The notes below the pieces were generated by a model that made no database searches, was not told the DNA's origin, and saw only the letters and a list, made by a program, of their open reading frames with translations. A DNA stretch of 64,000 bases from Gloeocapsopsis sp. IPPAS B-1203 (lineage in GTDB: Bacteria; Cyanobacteriota; Cyanobacteriia; Cyanobacteriales; Chroococcidiopsidaceae). This document shows positions 54,171 through 63,395 of this stretch, one piece after another. Both the position numbers and the translations under genes were made by a program. Where the stretch lies: contig NZ_PEIG01000017.1 of assembly GCF_002749975.1 (NCBI RefSeq), forward strand, positions 55,784 to 119,783, given 5' to 3'. Position 1 is the stretch's first letter. The number at the start of each line of letters is the position of its first letter.

Positions 54171-55532
54171 TCAAATTGTGACCGGTTGCCGTACCACAAC
54201 TTCACCCGTCAAGCTAAAAGCACGTACTTCAGTAATTTTTACCTGTACTAGCTTACCTTTAAGTTCAGCAATATTTCCAGGAAAGAAAGTTAAGCGATTA
54301 CCACGCGTGCGCCCCATTACTTGCGTAGGATCTTTGGGGTTTTGATCTTCAACGAGGACTTCTTCAATTCGATCGAGATAACGCTGAGAACGCTCTGCTG
54401 CTTTAATAGCAACTAGGTGATTGAGACGCTGTAGGCGATCGCTTTTAACTTCTTCACTGAGTTGATTGTCCCATAAAGCGGCTGGCGTACCTGGACGAGG
54501 AGAATACGCAGCAGTATTCAAGTGATCGAAGCTAATATCATCCACCAGCTTGAGCGTATTTTCAAACTGTGCTTCAGTTTCTCCAGGAAAACCTACAATG
54601 GCATCTGCACTAATTGAAGCATCAGGCATATACCGCCGAATTGTATCAATAATCCGTCGATATTTCTCTTGCGTATAACCCCGCGACATTTGTTTTAAAA
54701 CTTCGTTATCGCCTGATTGAAAAGGAATATGGAAGTGTTCGCACACCTTAGGTAACTCTGCACAAGCACGAATTAAGCGTTCAGTGAAATAACGCGGGTG
54801 ACTTGTCGCAAACCGTAGGCGTTCAATTCCTGGTACGTCATGTACGTAGTACAACAAGTCAGTTAATGTATGCAGATGACGTCCTTCTGGTGTTGTACCT
54901 GGTAAATCGCGCCCGTAAGCATCAATGTTTTGTCCTAGCAAAGTAACTTCTTTAAAGCCTTGCTGACCTAGTTCTACCATCTCCGCGCGAATTGCTTCTG
55001 GCGATCGCGATTGTTCAATACCGCGTACATTCGGAACTACGCAATAAGTACAACGTTCATTACAGCCATAAATGACATTAACCCAAGCAGTCACCGTACT
55101 ATCACGACGAGGCTTCGTAATATCTTCAACAATACGAATTGGTTCGGTGGCGACTATCTGATTTCCGGCAAAAACTTGTTCTAGTAAGTCTTGTAAGCGG
55201 TTAGCGTGTTGCGGTCCCATCACTAAATCGAGTTCTGGTACTCTTCTTAGTAGCGACTCTCCTTCTTGTTGCGCAACACATCCAGCAACAACCAAAGTTA
55301 ATTCGGGGTGTTCGTGTTTGCGCTTTGCTTGTCTACCAAGGTAAGAATAAACCTTTTGTTCGGCGTTATCCCGAATTGTACAAGTGTTATAAAGTACCAA
55401 GTCTGCTTGATTTGGGTCTTCTGACCACTGAAAGCCCATATCTTCTAGGATACCAGCCATCCGTTCTGAGTCGGCTTTGTTCATCTGGCAACCAAAAGTA
55501 GTGATGTGGTAGCGGCGGTTAAAAGTGGTCAT
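54171..55532 (-). CDS. miaB: tRNA-2-methylthio-N6-dimethylallyladenosine synthase MiaB
   Basis: A 453-residue methylthiotransferase acting on i6A37 of tRNAs reading U-starting codons. N-terminal cluster cysteines in FGCQMNK, YNTCTIR and VAGCVAQ; radical SAM motif CNERCTYC (about 156-163); C-terminal TRAM domain (about 380-450). FGCQMN and the normal length identify MiaB rather than RimO. It is transcribed away from a spacer with no gene. Confidence 0.95.
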   Translation of the reverse strand: MTTFNRRYHITTFGCQMNKADSERMAGILEDMGFQWSEDPNQADLVLYNTCTIRDNAEQKVYSYLGRQAKRKHEHPELTLVVAGCVAQQEGESLLRRVPELDLVMGPQHANRLQDLLEQVFAGNQIVATEPIRIVEDITKPRRDSTVTAWVNVIYGCNERCTYCVVPNVRGIEQSRSPEAIRAEMVELGQQGFKEVTLLGQNIDAYGRDLPGTTPEGRHLHTLTDLLYYVHDVPGIERLRFATSHPRYFTERLIRACAELPKVCEHFHIPFQSGDNEVLKQMSRGYTQEKYRRIIDTIRRYMPDASISADAIVGFPGETEAQFENTLKLVDDISFDHLNTAAYSPRPGTPAALWDNQLSEEVKSDRLQRLNHLVAIKAAERSQRYLDRIEEVLVEDQNPKDPTQVMGRTRGNRLTFFPGNIAELKGKLVQVKITEVRAFSLTGEVVVRQPVTI

Positions 55533-55774
55533 TGCGATCTACAGGTGACAATAGAATACAGCATCCAAATTTCAATTATAGATTTTTGTTGGCAGCAGTT
55601 GAGAAGGCTTAGCTCGTTGCAACCATCTCAAATCATACTAATCAGGCTTTACTGCTTACGTTTTAGGTTTTGGTAGTTGCTTGAAAATTATTAATCAATG
55701 CTTAGGGTAGAGTTCTTTTAAGATCATTAGGTGAAAAGTCAAAATTTAAGTCATTCATAATTATTGATTGAGAT

Positions 55775-55966
55775 ATGGATGGGTATCAAAAGTTTGAGAA
55801 TAGACAATATGAACTCATACGAGCTAGCGATATTATTCATGATGGAATTTGGCTAGAGCTTTGGGGTCGAACTAACGGAGTATGTGATGAGGTATTAACC
55901 TTTCTCTATTCAGATTCTAGTAATTATGTAACAAGACTTGACAAGAGGATTTTGAGGGGTAAATAA
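55775..55966 (+). CDS. Small hypothetical protein
   Basis: A 63-residue frame with a mixed, mildly acidic composition. There is no ribosome site of good quality and no family recognised. The codon pattern is compatible with coding but evidence is weak. The flanks (55533-55774 and 55967-56263) show nothing else. Confidence 0.3.
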   Translation: MDGYQKFENRQYELIRASDIIHDGIWLELWGRTNGVCDEVLTFLYSDSSNYVTRLDKRILRGK

Positions 55967-56263
55967 ATATAAATCTTCAACGTTAGAGATCAACTAATGG
56001 TCTTAAAATTGAGCTAAGAGCAATAGGTTACATCCTAATATTGGTAAAAAACAGAACGGCAAGTTTAGAATTAAGCGACTTGCCCGTAAGACTAGTTGCT
56101 TTTCTAAATCAAAGTTGAGGCGCAACCCAATAATTGGACTATTCATCAATTGCTCTAAGTTTGAACTACCAATTTAACAATTATCAATAATTTAACACCA
56201 CCAAAAACTATAGCATAAGTTGACTTTCAAAAAAAATTAACATACAGGAAGGAATGATTATTT

Positions 56264-56767
56264 ATGTTCACAAAAATGATTGTTTTTTCTATTAGTGTCT
56301 TTGGTCTAGGCTTGGTTTTTAATCATGGTATTCAAGAGTTAATACCGAGCGTACAAGCTCATAAAATAGAAGATAAAACTGCGGAGCAATTTGTCTGCAC
56401 CCCAAGTAACTTGAGCGGTAACTATGGCGTATCTGCTGATGGAGTGGTACTTGAGTCTAGCTTGCCTTTTATCCCTGTAGGTCCTGTTGCTTCTATTGGA
56501 AGACTCACTGTTAAAGGTAATAGCATTTTCGTGACTCTACAAGATAACCTTAATGGAAATGTTACGCCCTTTTTAGAATATACAGGTTCATTTGCAGTTA
56601 ATCGAGATTGTACTGGGACGTTTGCAACAGTGAGTCAATTAAATTCCTCTCTTACAGCACAATATACATTTGTAGTTGTCAATCGAGGAAAAGAAATTCA
56701 ATTTTTGCGAACTGGAGGGTCATCAGGAGTCAAAACCGTTATACGTGGTGTTGCTAAAAAACAGTAG
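56264..56767 (+). CDS. Secreted hypothetical beta-rich protein
   Basis: A 167-residue protein with a signal peptide (about 1-31, VQA cleavage), then a single beta-rich domain: LSGNYGVSADGV, GPVASIGRLTVKGNSI, YTGSFAVNRDCTGTF and QFLRTGGSSGVK. Two cysteines (about 45 and 126) may pair. The pattern looks like a barrel-like family common in soil and cyanobacterial genomes, which I cannot name. A strong AGGAAGGA lies 9 bases before the ATG. Confidence 0.72.
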   Translation: MFTKMIVFSISVFGLGLVFNHGIQELIPSVQAHKIEDKTAEQFVCTPSNLSGNYGVSADGVVLESSLPFIPVGPVASIGRLTVKGNSIFVTLQDNLNGNVTPFLEYTGSFAVNRDCTGTFATVSQLNSSLTAQYTFVVVNRGKEIQFLRTGGSSGVKTVIRGVAKKQ

Positions 56768-57106
56768 TAGCACCCACTAGATTTGGCTGAGTTACAGTTG
56801 TCGCGATCGCAACGCAGAAACCCTGCATCACAACGATGAGTACTTGGGTTGAATTTGATAGTTCCTTCGTTCTTCTTTACTATGATCGTATTTCAGACAA
56901 CCAAAGGCGATCGCACATCTCAATTTTGCTATGTGGCGATCGCCCCTTCACTTCAAGTATTCCCTGCGATCGCGCCTCTATCCTTATGGCGTTCCCTCAT
57001 AATTTTAAGTAAGCGATTGCCCTTTCTCATCGAATTAATACACAGAGCGAACGCTAACTCAGTTGAGAGAAAATGTTGGTTATTGAGATTTTGAGGTAAT
57101 GTTTGG
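56768..57106. other. Intergenic region with HIP1 cluster
   Basis: A 339-bp spacer between the secreted-protein gene and hicB. It contains the HIP1 cluster (56803-56973); the remaining 130 bp precede the hicB start and should hold its promoter. Nothing else was seen. Confidence 0.4.
56803..56973. repeat. HIP1 cluster
   Basis: Four GCGATCGC octamers at 56803, 56907, 56936 and 56966 in 171 bp of non-coding DNA. The stretch after the third, CCCCTTCACTTCAAGTATTCCCT then GCGATCGC, recurs with some changes at 57662-57693, and in part near 950. These are eroded copies of a spacer repeat built around HIP1. An open frame crosses this block but follows the repeat, not a gene. Confidence 0.55.
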
Positions 57107-57325
57107 ATGCAAAACATCAAGATTATTGTTGAAAAGTACTCTGATGGTTATGTCGCTTACCCACTTGGTATTGAAGGAGTTGTGATTGGTGAGGGTAATA
57201 GTTACGAAGAAGCTTTGTCAGATGTAAAATCAACCATTAGTTTCCACATTGAAACCTTTGGTATAGGGGTTCTGGAGCCAGAATCTCCTGTCTTAGAAGT
57301 TTTTGTGGCTGAGGCAAGCATGTAA
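57107..57325 (+). CDS. hicB: HicB-family antitoxin
   Basis: A 72-residue HicB protein: IIVEKYSDGYVAYPLGIEG, VIGEGNSYEEALSDVKSTIS, then FHIETFG. This matches the short HicB class that pairs with MPKFPVDAP-type HicA. Its TAA overlaps the next ATG by one base (TAATG). The gene is intact, whereas its toxin partner is frameshifted. Confidence 0.85.
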   Translation: MQNIKIIVEKYSDGYVAYPLGIEGVVIGEGNSYEEALSDVKSTISFHIETFGIGVLEPESPVLEVFVAEASM

Positions 57326-57562
57326 TGCCTAAGTTTCCAGTTGATGCTCCTAAAGCAAAAGTTGTTAGAGCACTTGAGCTACTTGGGTTTCAGATTGTCA
57401 GAGAACAGGAGCATATCTCAATGATTAGAGAACAACGATGGCTCTCGAACTCCTCTAACACTACCGAATCACGAGCGCATTAAGGGAGCAACTCTACGAA
57501 CTATTTGCACTCAGTCAGGTATTTCTAGAGATGACTTCTTAAACGCATATGAGCAAAGCTGA
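57325..57562 (+). pseudogene. hicA: Frameshifted HicA toxin gene
   Basis: From ATG 57325, residues MPKFPVDAPKAKVVRALEL and GFQIVREQEHISMIRE match HicA well, including the His of the HIS motif. Then the frame shifts at about 57432. The other frame continues without stop as NDGSRTPLTLPNHERIKG and TLRTICTQSGISRDDFLNAY to TGA 57560-57562, the normal HicA C terminus. A single one-base insertion (or two-base loss) in GAACAACGATGG explains it. The full toxin would be 78-79 residues; as it stands it is truncated and unlikely to act. Confidence 0.88.
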
Positions 57563-57904
57563 GCTTAATAAAGTACGATGGGTGGAATTATTACTCTATT
57601 ATTTTTACTGAGGAGCTAGCTATACAAACGCGATCGCTTTTCGATACTTCTTAACACAATCGCCTCTTCACCTCAAGTCTTAGGTGCGATCGCACTCACC
57701 TTTCCAACAGACACAAAAGCGATCGCAATTTTGCCTCAAAGGAATTGTTGAGAAGTAAGGTGGACACTGCTCACCCTAACCGACTCTTGCTTTTTGCTAC
57801 AGATCCCAAAGAATTGAGACAGGTATCTCAGCAAATCCCTTACCTCAACTGTGACAAAGGAATACTTACAGCTTGCCCATATTCTTTTTTAATCTTGAGA
57901 TTAC
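57563..57904. other. Intergenic region with HIP1 sites
   Basis: A 342-bp spacer downstream of the hicBA remnant and of the convergent RTX gene. It holds three HIP1 octamers (57630, 57686, 57719). An open frame from 57745 runs into the RTX gene antisense and has no ribosome site; I do not consider it a gene. Confidence 0.45.
57630..57726. repeat. HIP1 cluster
   Basis: GCGATCGC at 57630, 57686 and 57719 within 97 bp. The segment CCTCTTCACCTCAAGTCTTAGGT before the second is a diverged copy of the one at 56942-56965. Confidence 0.5.
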
Positions 57905-59236
57905 TTAGAAGACAACAATGTCACTCTGGGTAATGCTAGGTGCGCCCGTTAGTGTCGCTATCTGAATTTGCCCAGCCCCACCTTTACCATCTATGTCAAA
58001 GAACAGCGCCCTATTAGATTTGTTGTAGATGAACCTGTCAGAGGCATCCTGGGCTGATGAACCAAGTCTGAACTGGTCAGCCGTAATAGCACCCGCAGTT
58101 AGCCCGCCGCCAAAGCCAATACCAAAGACTTCGATAGTATCATCAACAGCTTTAAAGTCTTTAATGATGTCAATACCTTCATTTGGGGCATTGAATTCAA
58201 ACCTATCCTTACCAGCACCGCCAGTCAGCGTGTCATTACCAGCACCGCCAACCAAGAGATCGTTTTCCGATCCACCGTTCAAGGAATCTTTGCTCCCACC
58301 TCCAAACAGATAATCGTTGCCTGATTCACCAAACAGTGAGTTATTGTTATTCTGGTCTCCATACAAGTAATCGTTGCCGCCATTTCCATGTAACTCGGAT
58401 TTAACCTGGGTTGGTATTATATCGGCAGATATCACATTATCTTGACTATTCCCAAAACCACGAATAACTGGCGAGGCATAATCTGCTAAAGCCCTGACCT
58501 GAAGTTCTTCAACATTGTCAGGCAAGGTAAAGGAGGAAACGTAGGATACGACCTTGTCAAATCCCTCGTTGGGCGACTCTACAATCGACACATACTCAGA
58601 GGACACTCCCTGACCCACAGCATATGTGTCATTGTCTCGACCACCAAAAGCTGCCGCGCTAAGATCTATTGGGTTCGTTAGAGGCACTGTCGGATTACCT
58701 AGTTGGATGTAATCGTTGCCCTCTTCTCCATAAATCGTATACGACCCTGAATAAGCATACACGGAATCGTTCTCTGTGCCACCTTTAACTAAAGCGGCGT
58801 TTGGAGGTTGGTTAACTAGGTTATTGAGGTAAAAAACATCCCTTCCTCCATTCCCTTCGAGGGTATTAGCTCCATCATATTCATAAATTACGTCATTACC
58901 ATCTCCTCCGTAGACAAAATCGTCGCCGTAACCACCTCTTAGCTCATCGTCACCAGATCCACCGAAAAGATGATCGCTTCCGATATCGCCGTAGAGCGTA
59001 TCGTTATCTTCATTACCGTAAAGATTATCGTCGCCTTCGTCTCCATGAATGGTATCGTTGCCAAAACCTCCGTTAATGTAATCGGTTCCGCCTACTCCGG
59101 AAATATTATCATCACCTCCTAGCCCGAAAATATAATCGGTTCCTGAGCCAAAGGCAGGGTCGCCATAGATAATATCACTCTGCTCAGTTCCCCTAAGATT
59201 GAGATCGTCACCATTTTGTCCTTTGATAGTTACCAT
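57905..59236 (-). CDS. RTX-type calcium-binding repeat protein
   Basis: A 443-residue acidic protein made largely of GGxGxDxxx nonapeptide repeats (hemolysin-type calcium-binding): about 12 copies at residues 35-120, more at about 275-335 (GNGGNDYLYGD, GGAGNDTLTGG). Between is a region with beta segments. The C-terminal block (about 335-443, KDRFEFNAPNEGIDIIKDF, DRFIYNKSNRALFFDID) resembles the serralysin-type C-terminal domain. There is no N-terminal signal; export through type I secretion with a C-terminal signal is expected. Calcium folds such repeats into a beta-roll. No catalytic domain is seen, so a surface or matrix role is likely. The genes for its exporter are not adjacent. Confidence 0.88.
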   Translation of the reverse strand: MVTIKGQNGDDLNLRGTEQSDIIYGDPAFGSGTDYIFGLGGDDNISGVGGTDYINGGFGNDTIHGDEGDDNLYGNEDNDTLYGDIGSDHLFGGSGDDELRGGYGDDFVYGGDGNDVIYEYDGANTLEGNGGRDVFYLNNLVNQPPNAALVKGGTENDSVYAYSGSYTIYGEEGNDYIQLGNPTVPLTNPIDLSAAAFGGRDNDTYAVGQGVSSEYVSIVESPNEGFDKVVSYVSSFTLPDNVEELQVRALADYASPVIRGFGNSQDNVISADIIPTQVKSELHGNGGNDYLYGDQNNNNSLFGESGNDYLFGGGSKDSLNGGSENDLLVGGAGNDTLTGGAGKDRFEFNAPNEGIDIIKDFKAVDDTIEVFGIGFGGGLTAGAITADQFRLGSSAQDASDRFIYNKSNRALFFDIDGKGGAGQIQIATLTGAPSITQSDIVVF

Positions 59237-59601
59237 TTTGAGAGTTCCTTTTAAGTCACAAAGTCAGTAGAAAACTCACGGGACTTAGACACTACAGGAG
59301 AGCTACTGCTCTTGTATAAACCTTAACTCTGTATATCAGGTTTGACAGTTAGTAAAAGTTATAAAAAGAGGTATTAAAAATAAAATGATTGTCCGGAAAA
59401 AAACTGTTAACCTTTTAATAAACAAAAGTCTGTAATTCAGTTTTTGAGAAAATTGTAGACTTTCGTGCTTTTGCTTTTGAGGAGTGTAATAGGAATGGAA
59501 TTAATCGTTCCTATTTAAGTATTCAGATGTCTAAATGAGGTTGTATTACCTCATTGCCATCTTTTGTTGCCTCACAACCGTATAAAAAACGACTCTGACC
59601 G
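59237..59601. other. AT-rich intergenic region
   Basis: A 365-bp region upstream of the RTX gene and of the vMAP-type fragment, hence divergent promoters. It is AT-rich; I see no repeat, hairpin with T run or gene in it. Confidence 0.4.
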
Positions 59602-59757
59602 ATGACTGTTGAAGAAGCTCTGCAGATTGTAGAAAAAATCTTAGACTACGATCGCTTAAACAAAGTTCAAGAAATAGTATTGCGACAGTCTTGGAAAGGA
59701 AAGTCTTATTCAGAAATTGCAGCAATAACAGATTATGAACCTGAGTACATCAAGTAA
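59602..59757 (+). pseudogene. Truncated vMAP-type N-terminal helix-turn-helix domain
   Basis: A 51-codon frame, VEEALQIVEKILDYDRLNKV, then RQSWKGKSYSEIAAITDYEP and YIK, matches the small DNA-binding-like domain found at the N terminus of many cyanobacterial signalling proteins (vWA-MoxR associated/NB-ARC type). The next codon is a TAA, where the family continues with VGxxLxxxL. After it, VGVHLHK is still readable and a shifted frame gives LLPSSLSAKLAINF, so a stop and a frameshift have removed the end of this domain; the effector domain that usually follows is absent. A good-SD 18-codon frame at 59837 is probably chance. Confidence 0.68.
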
Positions 59758-59915
59758 GTTGGCGTTCATTTACACAAAACTTTTGCCCTCTTCGCTATCT
59801 GCAAAGTTAGCCATAAACTTTTGAGAGGAGTCGTAGATGTTAAAAATTCGTGCTGCTCGCTCCAAAAAGTCTAAATCTGAAAAACCAAGTTGAAAAGTGC
59901 TAAAACTGCCTAATT

Positions 59916-61085
59916 TTAATACAGCTCATACTTAAGTAACGTACACGCTAAAGCACCGTTGAAGACGGGAATGCGCCGTGCAGCTTTTAATCCAACTTTT
60001 TTAGCTAATTCTTTGTTTCCCGTTAAAACAAAAGCTGTCCAACCTGTGAAACGTTGTTTCAAGACATCGCCCAGGGTTTTATAAAGTGTCCCTAGTTCTT
60101 TTGTTTCTCCTATTCGTTCTCCGTATGGTGGATTACAGATAATAATTCCACAATCGGCTGGAGCTTCTAGTTGAGATAATTCAGTTTGAGCTAACTTGAT
60201 TTGATGTTCGATCCCGCAGCGTTGAGCATTACTACGTGCTTGAGCGAGGATATGAGGATCGCGATCGCTTCCCCAAATTGGTGCCGGTAATTCTGATAGT
60301 CTACTATTTTGCGCTTCTTTCAGTAGTTGTTCCCATAATTGAGGATCGAAATCAGGAAAGTTTTGAAAACTAAATTTTGGACGAAATAACCCTGGTGCAA
60401 TATTCAAAGCTTTTAACGCTGCCTCAATCGGTAAGGTTCCAGAACCACAGAAAGGATCTAAAAACGGTGTATTTGTCTTCCACTCTGCCATATCTAGAAG
60501 TGCAGCAGCGAGTGTTTCTTTAAGGGGTGCTGCACCCATTGCTTGGCGATAACCGCGTCGATGTAAACTTGTACCTGAACTATCTAAGCTTAAAGTACAA
60601 CGGTCTTGATGGATGTGGACGTTGATTGTTAAATCTGGATTGTGGAGATCTATGCTCGATCTTTGACCAAATTTAAGGCGTTGTTGATCGACAATAGCGT
60701 TTTTGACTTGTAGTGCTGTGAAGTGGGTATGGTTGAGCTTTTGATTACCACCTGTGCAGTTTACCGCTAGTGTGTTGTTAGGTTTGAGATACTCATCCCA
60801 AGCAATTTTCTGCACTTCTTGATATAAAATATCTGAGTTAGGGCAGTCAAATTCTTGAATTGGCACTAGCACCTTAAAAATTGTTCTTGCCCAAAGATTA
60901 ACGCGGTATAGTGTTGTGCGATCGCCAACGAAATGCACCCCAGTAAAATCAGGACGTACTTCTTTTGCCCCTAATCTTTCCAATTCTTGGGCCGCAACGG
61001 GTTCTAGCCCGCGTTGTACTGTCGCAAAGTATTTAGAATTCAATGTTGTTTTGCTTGATAAAATTATGCTGAGTAAGATGGGCAC
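59916..61085 (-). CDS. THUMP-domain rRNA guanine methyltransferase (RlmL-like)
   Basis: A 389-residue class I SAM-dependent RNA methyltransferase with an N-terminal THUMP/ferredoxin-like region (FATVQRGLEPVAAQELERLG) and catalytic FLDPFCGSGTLPIEA (about 220-235), GSDRDP and NPPYGERIG (about 317-325). Relatives methylate N2 of G in 23S rRNA (RlmL/RlmKL, G2445); the exact site is not proven. GTG 61085 is the upstream start. A start nearer LNSKYFATVQ is also possible. It follows hemJ by 15 bp on the same strand and may be co-transcribed. Confidence 0.88.
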   Translation of the reverse strand: MPILLSIILSSKTTLNSKYFATVQRGLEPVAAQELERLGAKEVRPDFTGVHFVGDRTTLYRVNLWARTIFKVLVPIQEFDCPNSDILYQEVQKIAWDEYLKPNNTLAVNCTGGNQKLNHTHFTALQVKNAIVDQQRLKFGQRSSIDLHNPDLTINVHIHQDRCTLSLDSSGTSLHRRGYRQAMGAAPLKETLAAALLDMAEWKTNTPFLDPFCGSGTLPIEAALKALNIAPGLFRPKFSFQNFPDFDPQLWEQLLKEAQNSRLSELPAPIWGSDRDPHILAQARSNAQRCGIEHQIKLAQTELSQLEAPADCGIIICNPPYGERIGETKELGTLYKTLGDVLKQRFTGWTAFVLTGNKELAKKVGLKAARRIPVFNGALACTLLKYELY

Positions 61086-61100
61086 AAGCCCACCTTGTAG

Positions 61101-61667
61101 TTACTCTTGCGCTTGTGCCATCACTTTTTCTTTATCGAGTCTGCGCTTTCTGGCATAGAGTTGGATTGTAGCTGCCATCGCGACGATCATCGCTAAAATT
61201 CCCCACGCTGTAATATCTGTAGGTAAATTGTTTTTAAATACAGCTAGTAAGACAATTGCGACGAGAAACACTGTAGGCGCTTCATTTAAAGCACGCAACT
61301 GCTGACTACTCCAACGACATTCATTTTTTGCTAATTGCTTCATTAGCCGTTTGCAATAGTGATGATAGCCAATCAACAAGACAACAAAGAGCAACTTAAT
61401 GTGCAACCAACCTTGTTTAAGAACGTCGGGTTCAGTGCTGATTAACCCAATTGCCATTGCGACTGTCACTAGCATTCCTGGTGTCGTAATGATGTTATAC
61501 AGTCGCTGTTCCATCAGTTGATATTGATTTTTGAGAATTGTTTGAGCAGGTTCTGGTTGCTCATTTGCCTCAACATGATAGATAAACAAGCGAACTAAGT
61601 AGAATAATCCGGCAAACCAAACAACAATACCGACAAGATGAAATGCTTTAAACCAGTAATAAGCCAT
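61101..61667 (-). CDS. hemJ: Protoporphyrinogen oxidase HemJ
   Basis: A 188-residue membrane protein with four or five helices: YYWFKAFHLVGIVVWFAGLF, LIGYHHYCKRLMK and LRALNEAPTVFLVAIVLLA, diagnostic of HemJ, the haem-b-containing oxidase that converts protoporphyrinogen IX to protoporphyrin IX in most cyanobacteria. The conserved His of the first helix (FHLVG) and the Lys/Arg-rich cytoplasmic end are present. It is upstream of the RNA methyltransferase gene. Confidence 0.93.
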   Translation of the reverse strand: MAYYWFKAFHLVGIVVWFAGLFYLVRLFIYHVEANEQPEPAQTILKNQYQLMEQRLYNIITTPGMLVTVAMAIGLISTEPDVLKQGWLHIKLLFVVLLIGYHHYCKRLMKQLAKNECRWSSQQLRALNEAPTVFLVAIVLLAVFKNNLPTDITAWGILAMIVAMAATIQLYARKRRLDKEKVMAQAQE

Positions 61668-61953
61668 ATTCCTAAATCTGTTTCAAAATAAGGTCTTTTT
61701 CATGCACTTACAAACACAAACTTTAAACCTGATAACTCCCTAAATTTTAGTTTTCTTTGAAACTCTTAATCTCACTCAACTCAAATCCTATTGGGTAATT
61801 AGTTCCCAATGATTTGTTAAGAAAAATAAAGCCTCAAGTATTATTCTGGAAACTACCTGCTGCTACTTGTAGAACAAATAACACCAGTAATGAACTTTAC
61901 ACAATAGCAATTCGTTAAAAATTGCAACATTTATATTTAGGATATAACTTTTT

Positions 61954-62430
61954 ATGCTTCATCATATTTCAATTGCGGTTGATCGCCCACTTCATGTTGC
62001 TGAAGTTTTAGCCCAGGTTTGTCATGGACAATCACTTCCTTTTCCACCACATCCAGGAAGTTATATTGTGTTAGCTGATGATGAGTATGGTACAGCAATT
62101 GAACTGTATCCAGCGGGGACTGAACTAATTCCAGGGGTTGAAGAAGCAGCATTTTCACACAATAATTTACCTAGCCCCTTTACAGCAGTTCATGCAGCAA
62201 TTTCTGTCCCCATGAGTCGTGAAGAAATTGAAGATATTGGTGCGCGAGAAGGTTGGTTAGTTAGACACAGCGATCGCGGTCCTTTTCATGTTATCGAATT
62301 TTGGGTAGAAAATAAATTAATGTTAGAGTTTCTCCCGCCAAACTTAGCATTGGAATACCTAACTTTTATGCAACCACAAAACTGGAGAGCATTTCTTGAA
62401 AATGCAGTTCCAGCAGTAAGCATAAAGTAG
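61954..62430 (+). CDS. VOC/glyoxalase-like protein
   Basis: A 158-residue protein beginning with HHISIAVDRPLHVAEVLAQV, a beta-alpha-beta start typical of the vicinal-oxygen-chelate fold, with AIELYPAGTELIPG, AAISVPMSREEIEDI and HVIEFWVENKLMLEFLPP as later strands. It may bind a metal, but ligands are not certain. Function unknown. It is the last ordinary gene before the insertion-sequence block. Confidence 0.72.
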   Translation: MLHHISIAVDRPLHVAEVLAQVCHGQSLPFPPHPGSYIVLADDEYGTAIELYPAGTELIPGVEEAAFSHNNLPSPFTAVHAAISVPMSREEIEDIGAREGWLVRHSDRGPFHVIEFWVENKLMLEFLPPNLALEYLTFMQPQNWRAFLENAVPAVSIK

Positions 62431-62456
62431 TAAGATGCCATAGTCTTGACCAGGAC

Positions 62457-62806
62457 TTACGCAGGGAACATTTGAACGGATGGGTGCTTGAGTTGCTCAA
62501 TCAAGTAGTCCGATAGCATTCCGTGCTTAATTTGATAAATCGTTCTGCCGCTTATCAAAGCGATCGCTTTGAGACGGCTCCAGACTAGCAGGGCACAAGC
62601 AATATGATGGCGTTGAATGCGAGCTTTGCGACACTGGCAAGCTTCGAGTCCCGTTAACTGCTTCAGTTCGTGGTGAAACTCCTCAATCTGCCAACGGATA
62701 CCACACGCATCTTGTACGGCATCCGTGGACGCTTGGGATAAGTCGTTGGTGGCGACAAACTCCGTTCTGTTGGTGGAAACAGTAACCCAAAACAGTTTCA
62801 CCTTCT
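62457..62806 (-). pseudogene. C-terminal part of an IS4-type transposase, interrupted by IS630
   Basis: The frame contains STNRTEFVATNDL, IRWQIEEFHHELKQLTG, EACQCRKARIQRHHIACALL and GRTIYQIKHGMLSDY, the DDE-E region and C terminus of a cyanobacterial IS4-type transposase. The 5' part is missing. Its next upstream codons lie on the far side of the IS630 copy: 63871-63829 continues GKLIKIRGFPKD and, after removal of IS630 and one TA, joins in frame to KKVKLFW here. The likely left end of the element is the CAGGACTTACGCA near 62451. Confidence 0.86.
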
Positions 62807-62817
62807 TACAGCAGTTC

Positions 62818-63382
62818 TCAAGTGGGTGAAATATAGCAACAGCAATGAGTAAACCAACCGATAATATCTTGGGTAGTAACTGCCACTAGAGCCTCGGTGA
62901 TTGCTTGGTCTAACTGTGCATAGGTGCGTGCCGAAGAGTGCACGGAGAAACTCTTTAAGCTTTGACCAACAGTTTTCAATCGGCGAAAAATCTGGCGAGT
63001 AGGGAGACAGATAGATAACTGTTGCGCCAACGGATTCAATTGCCTCGCGGATACCAGCAACTTTGTGGGCAGGCAAGTTATCCATAACTACACACGCCCC
63101 AGTCCAAAGATTAGGCGCTAATACCTGAGTCACATAGGTTTTGAAGGCGAGGGCATCCGTTGCACCGGGAAAAGTAATTTCCCCTATCAGCCCCCGTAGA
63201 GCGATTGCACCAATCAGTGTTAGATTTTGTCCGCGCCCGTAAGGAGCGTGGTCGTAAGCGCGGCTACCTCGGCGAGAACGAGCATAGCGCCGTGTCATTG
63301 CCAAGTTGGAGCCTGTTTCATCTACAAATACCAAGTTTTCTAGTTGCACTTGACCAATCTCATGCCAATACTGAACTCGCAA
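62818..63382 (-). pseudogene. IS630 transposase DDE part, frameshifted at its C terminus
   Basis: The catalytic residues are visible: FVDETGSNLAMTRRYARS (first Asp), VVMDNLPAHK (second Asp) and YSPDFSPIENCWSKLK (Glu). After KEFLRA a one-base insertion near 62939 shifts the reading frame; the expected SARTYAQLDQAITEAL and DIIGWFTHCC lie in another frame and stop at 62818. In the original frame an unrelated tail runs to 62798. This copy is probably unable to make a normal transposase. Confidence 0.83.
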
Positions 63383-63395
63383 CTGCTGTACCCTC

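Noticed and set aside
56849..57094. Open frame of 81 codons across HIP1 sites
   Set aside because: Its sequence is dictated by repeated GCGATCGC units; no ribosome site or family.
57745..57933. Open frame of 62 codons before the RTX gene
   Set aside because: No ribosome site, overlaps the RTX gene antisense, no similarity recognised.
59837..59893. 18-codon basic peptide frame with a strong ribosome site (GAGAGGAG)
   Set aside because: Too short to judge and lies in the debris of the vMAP-type gene; probably chance.
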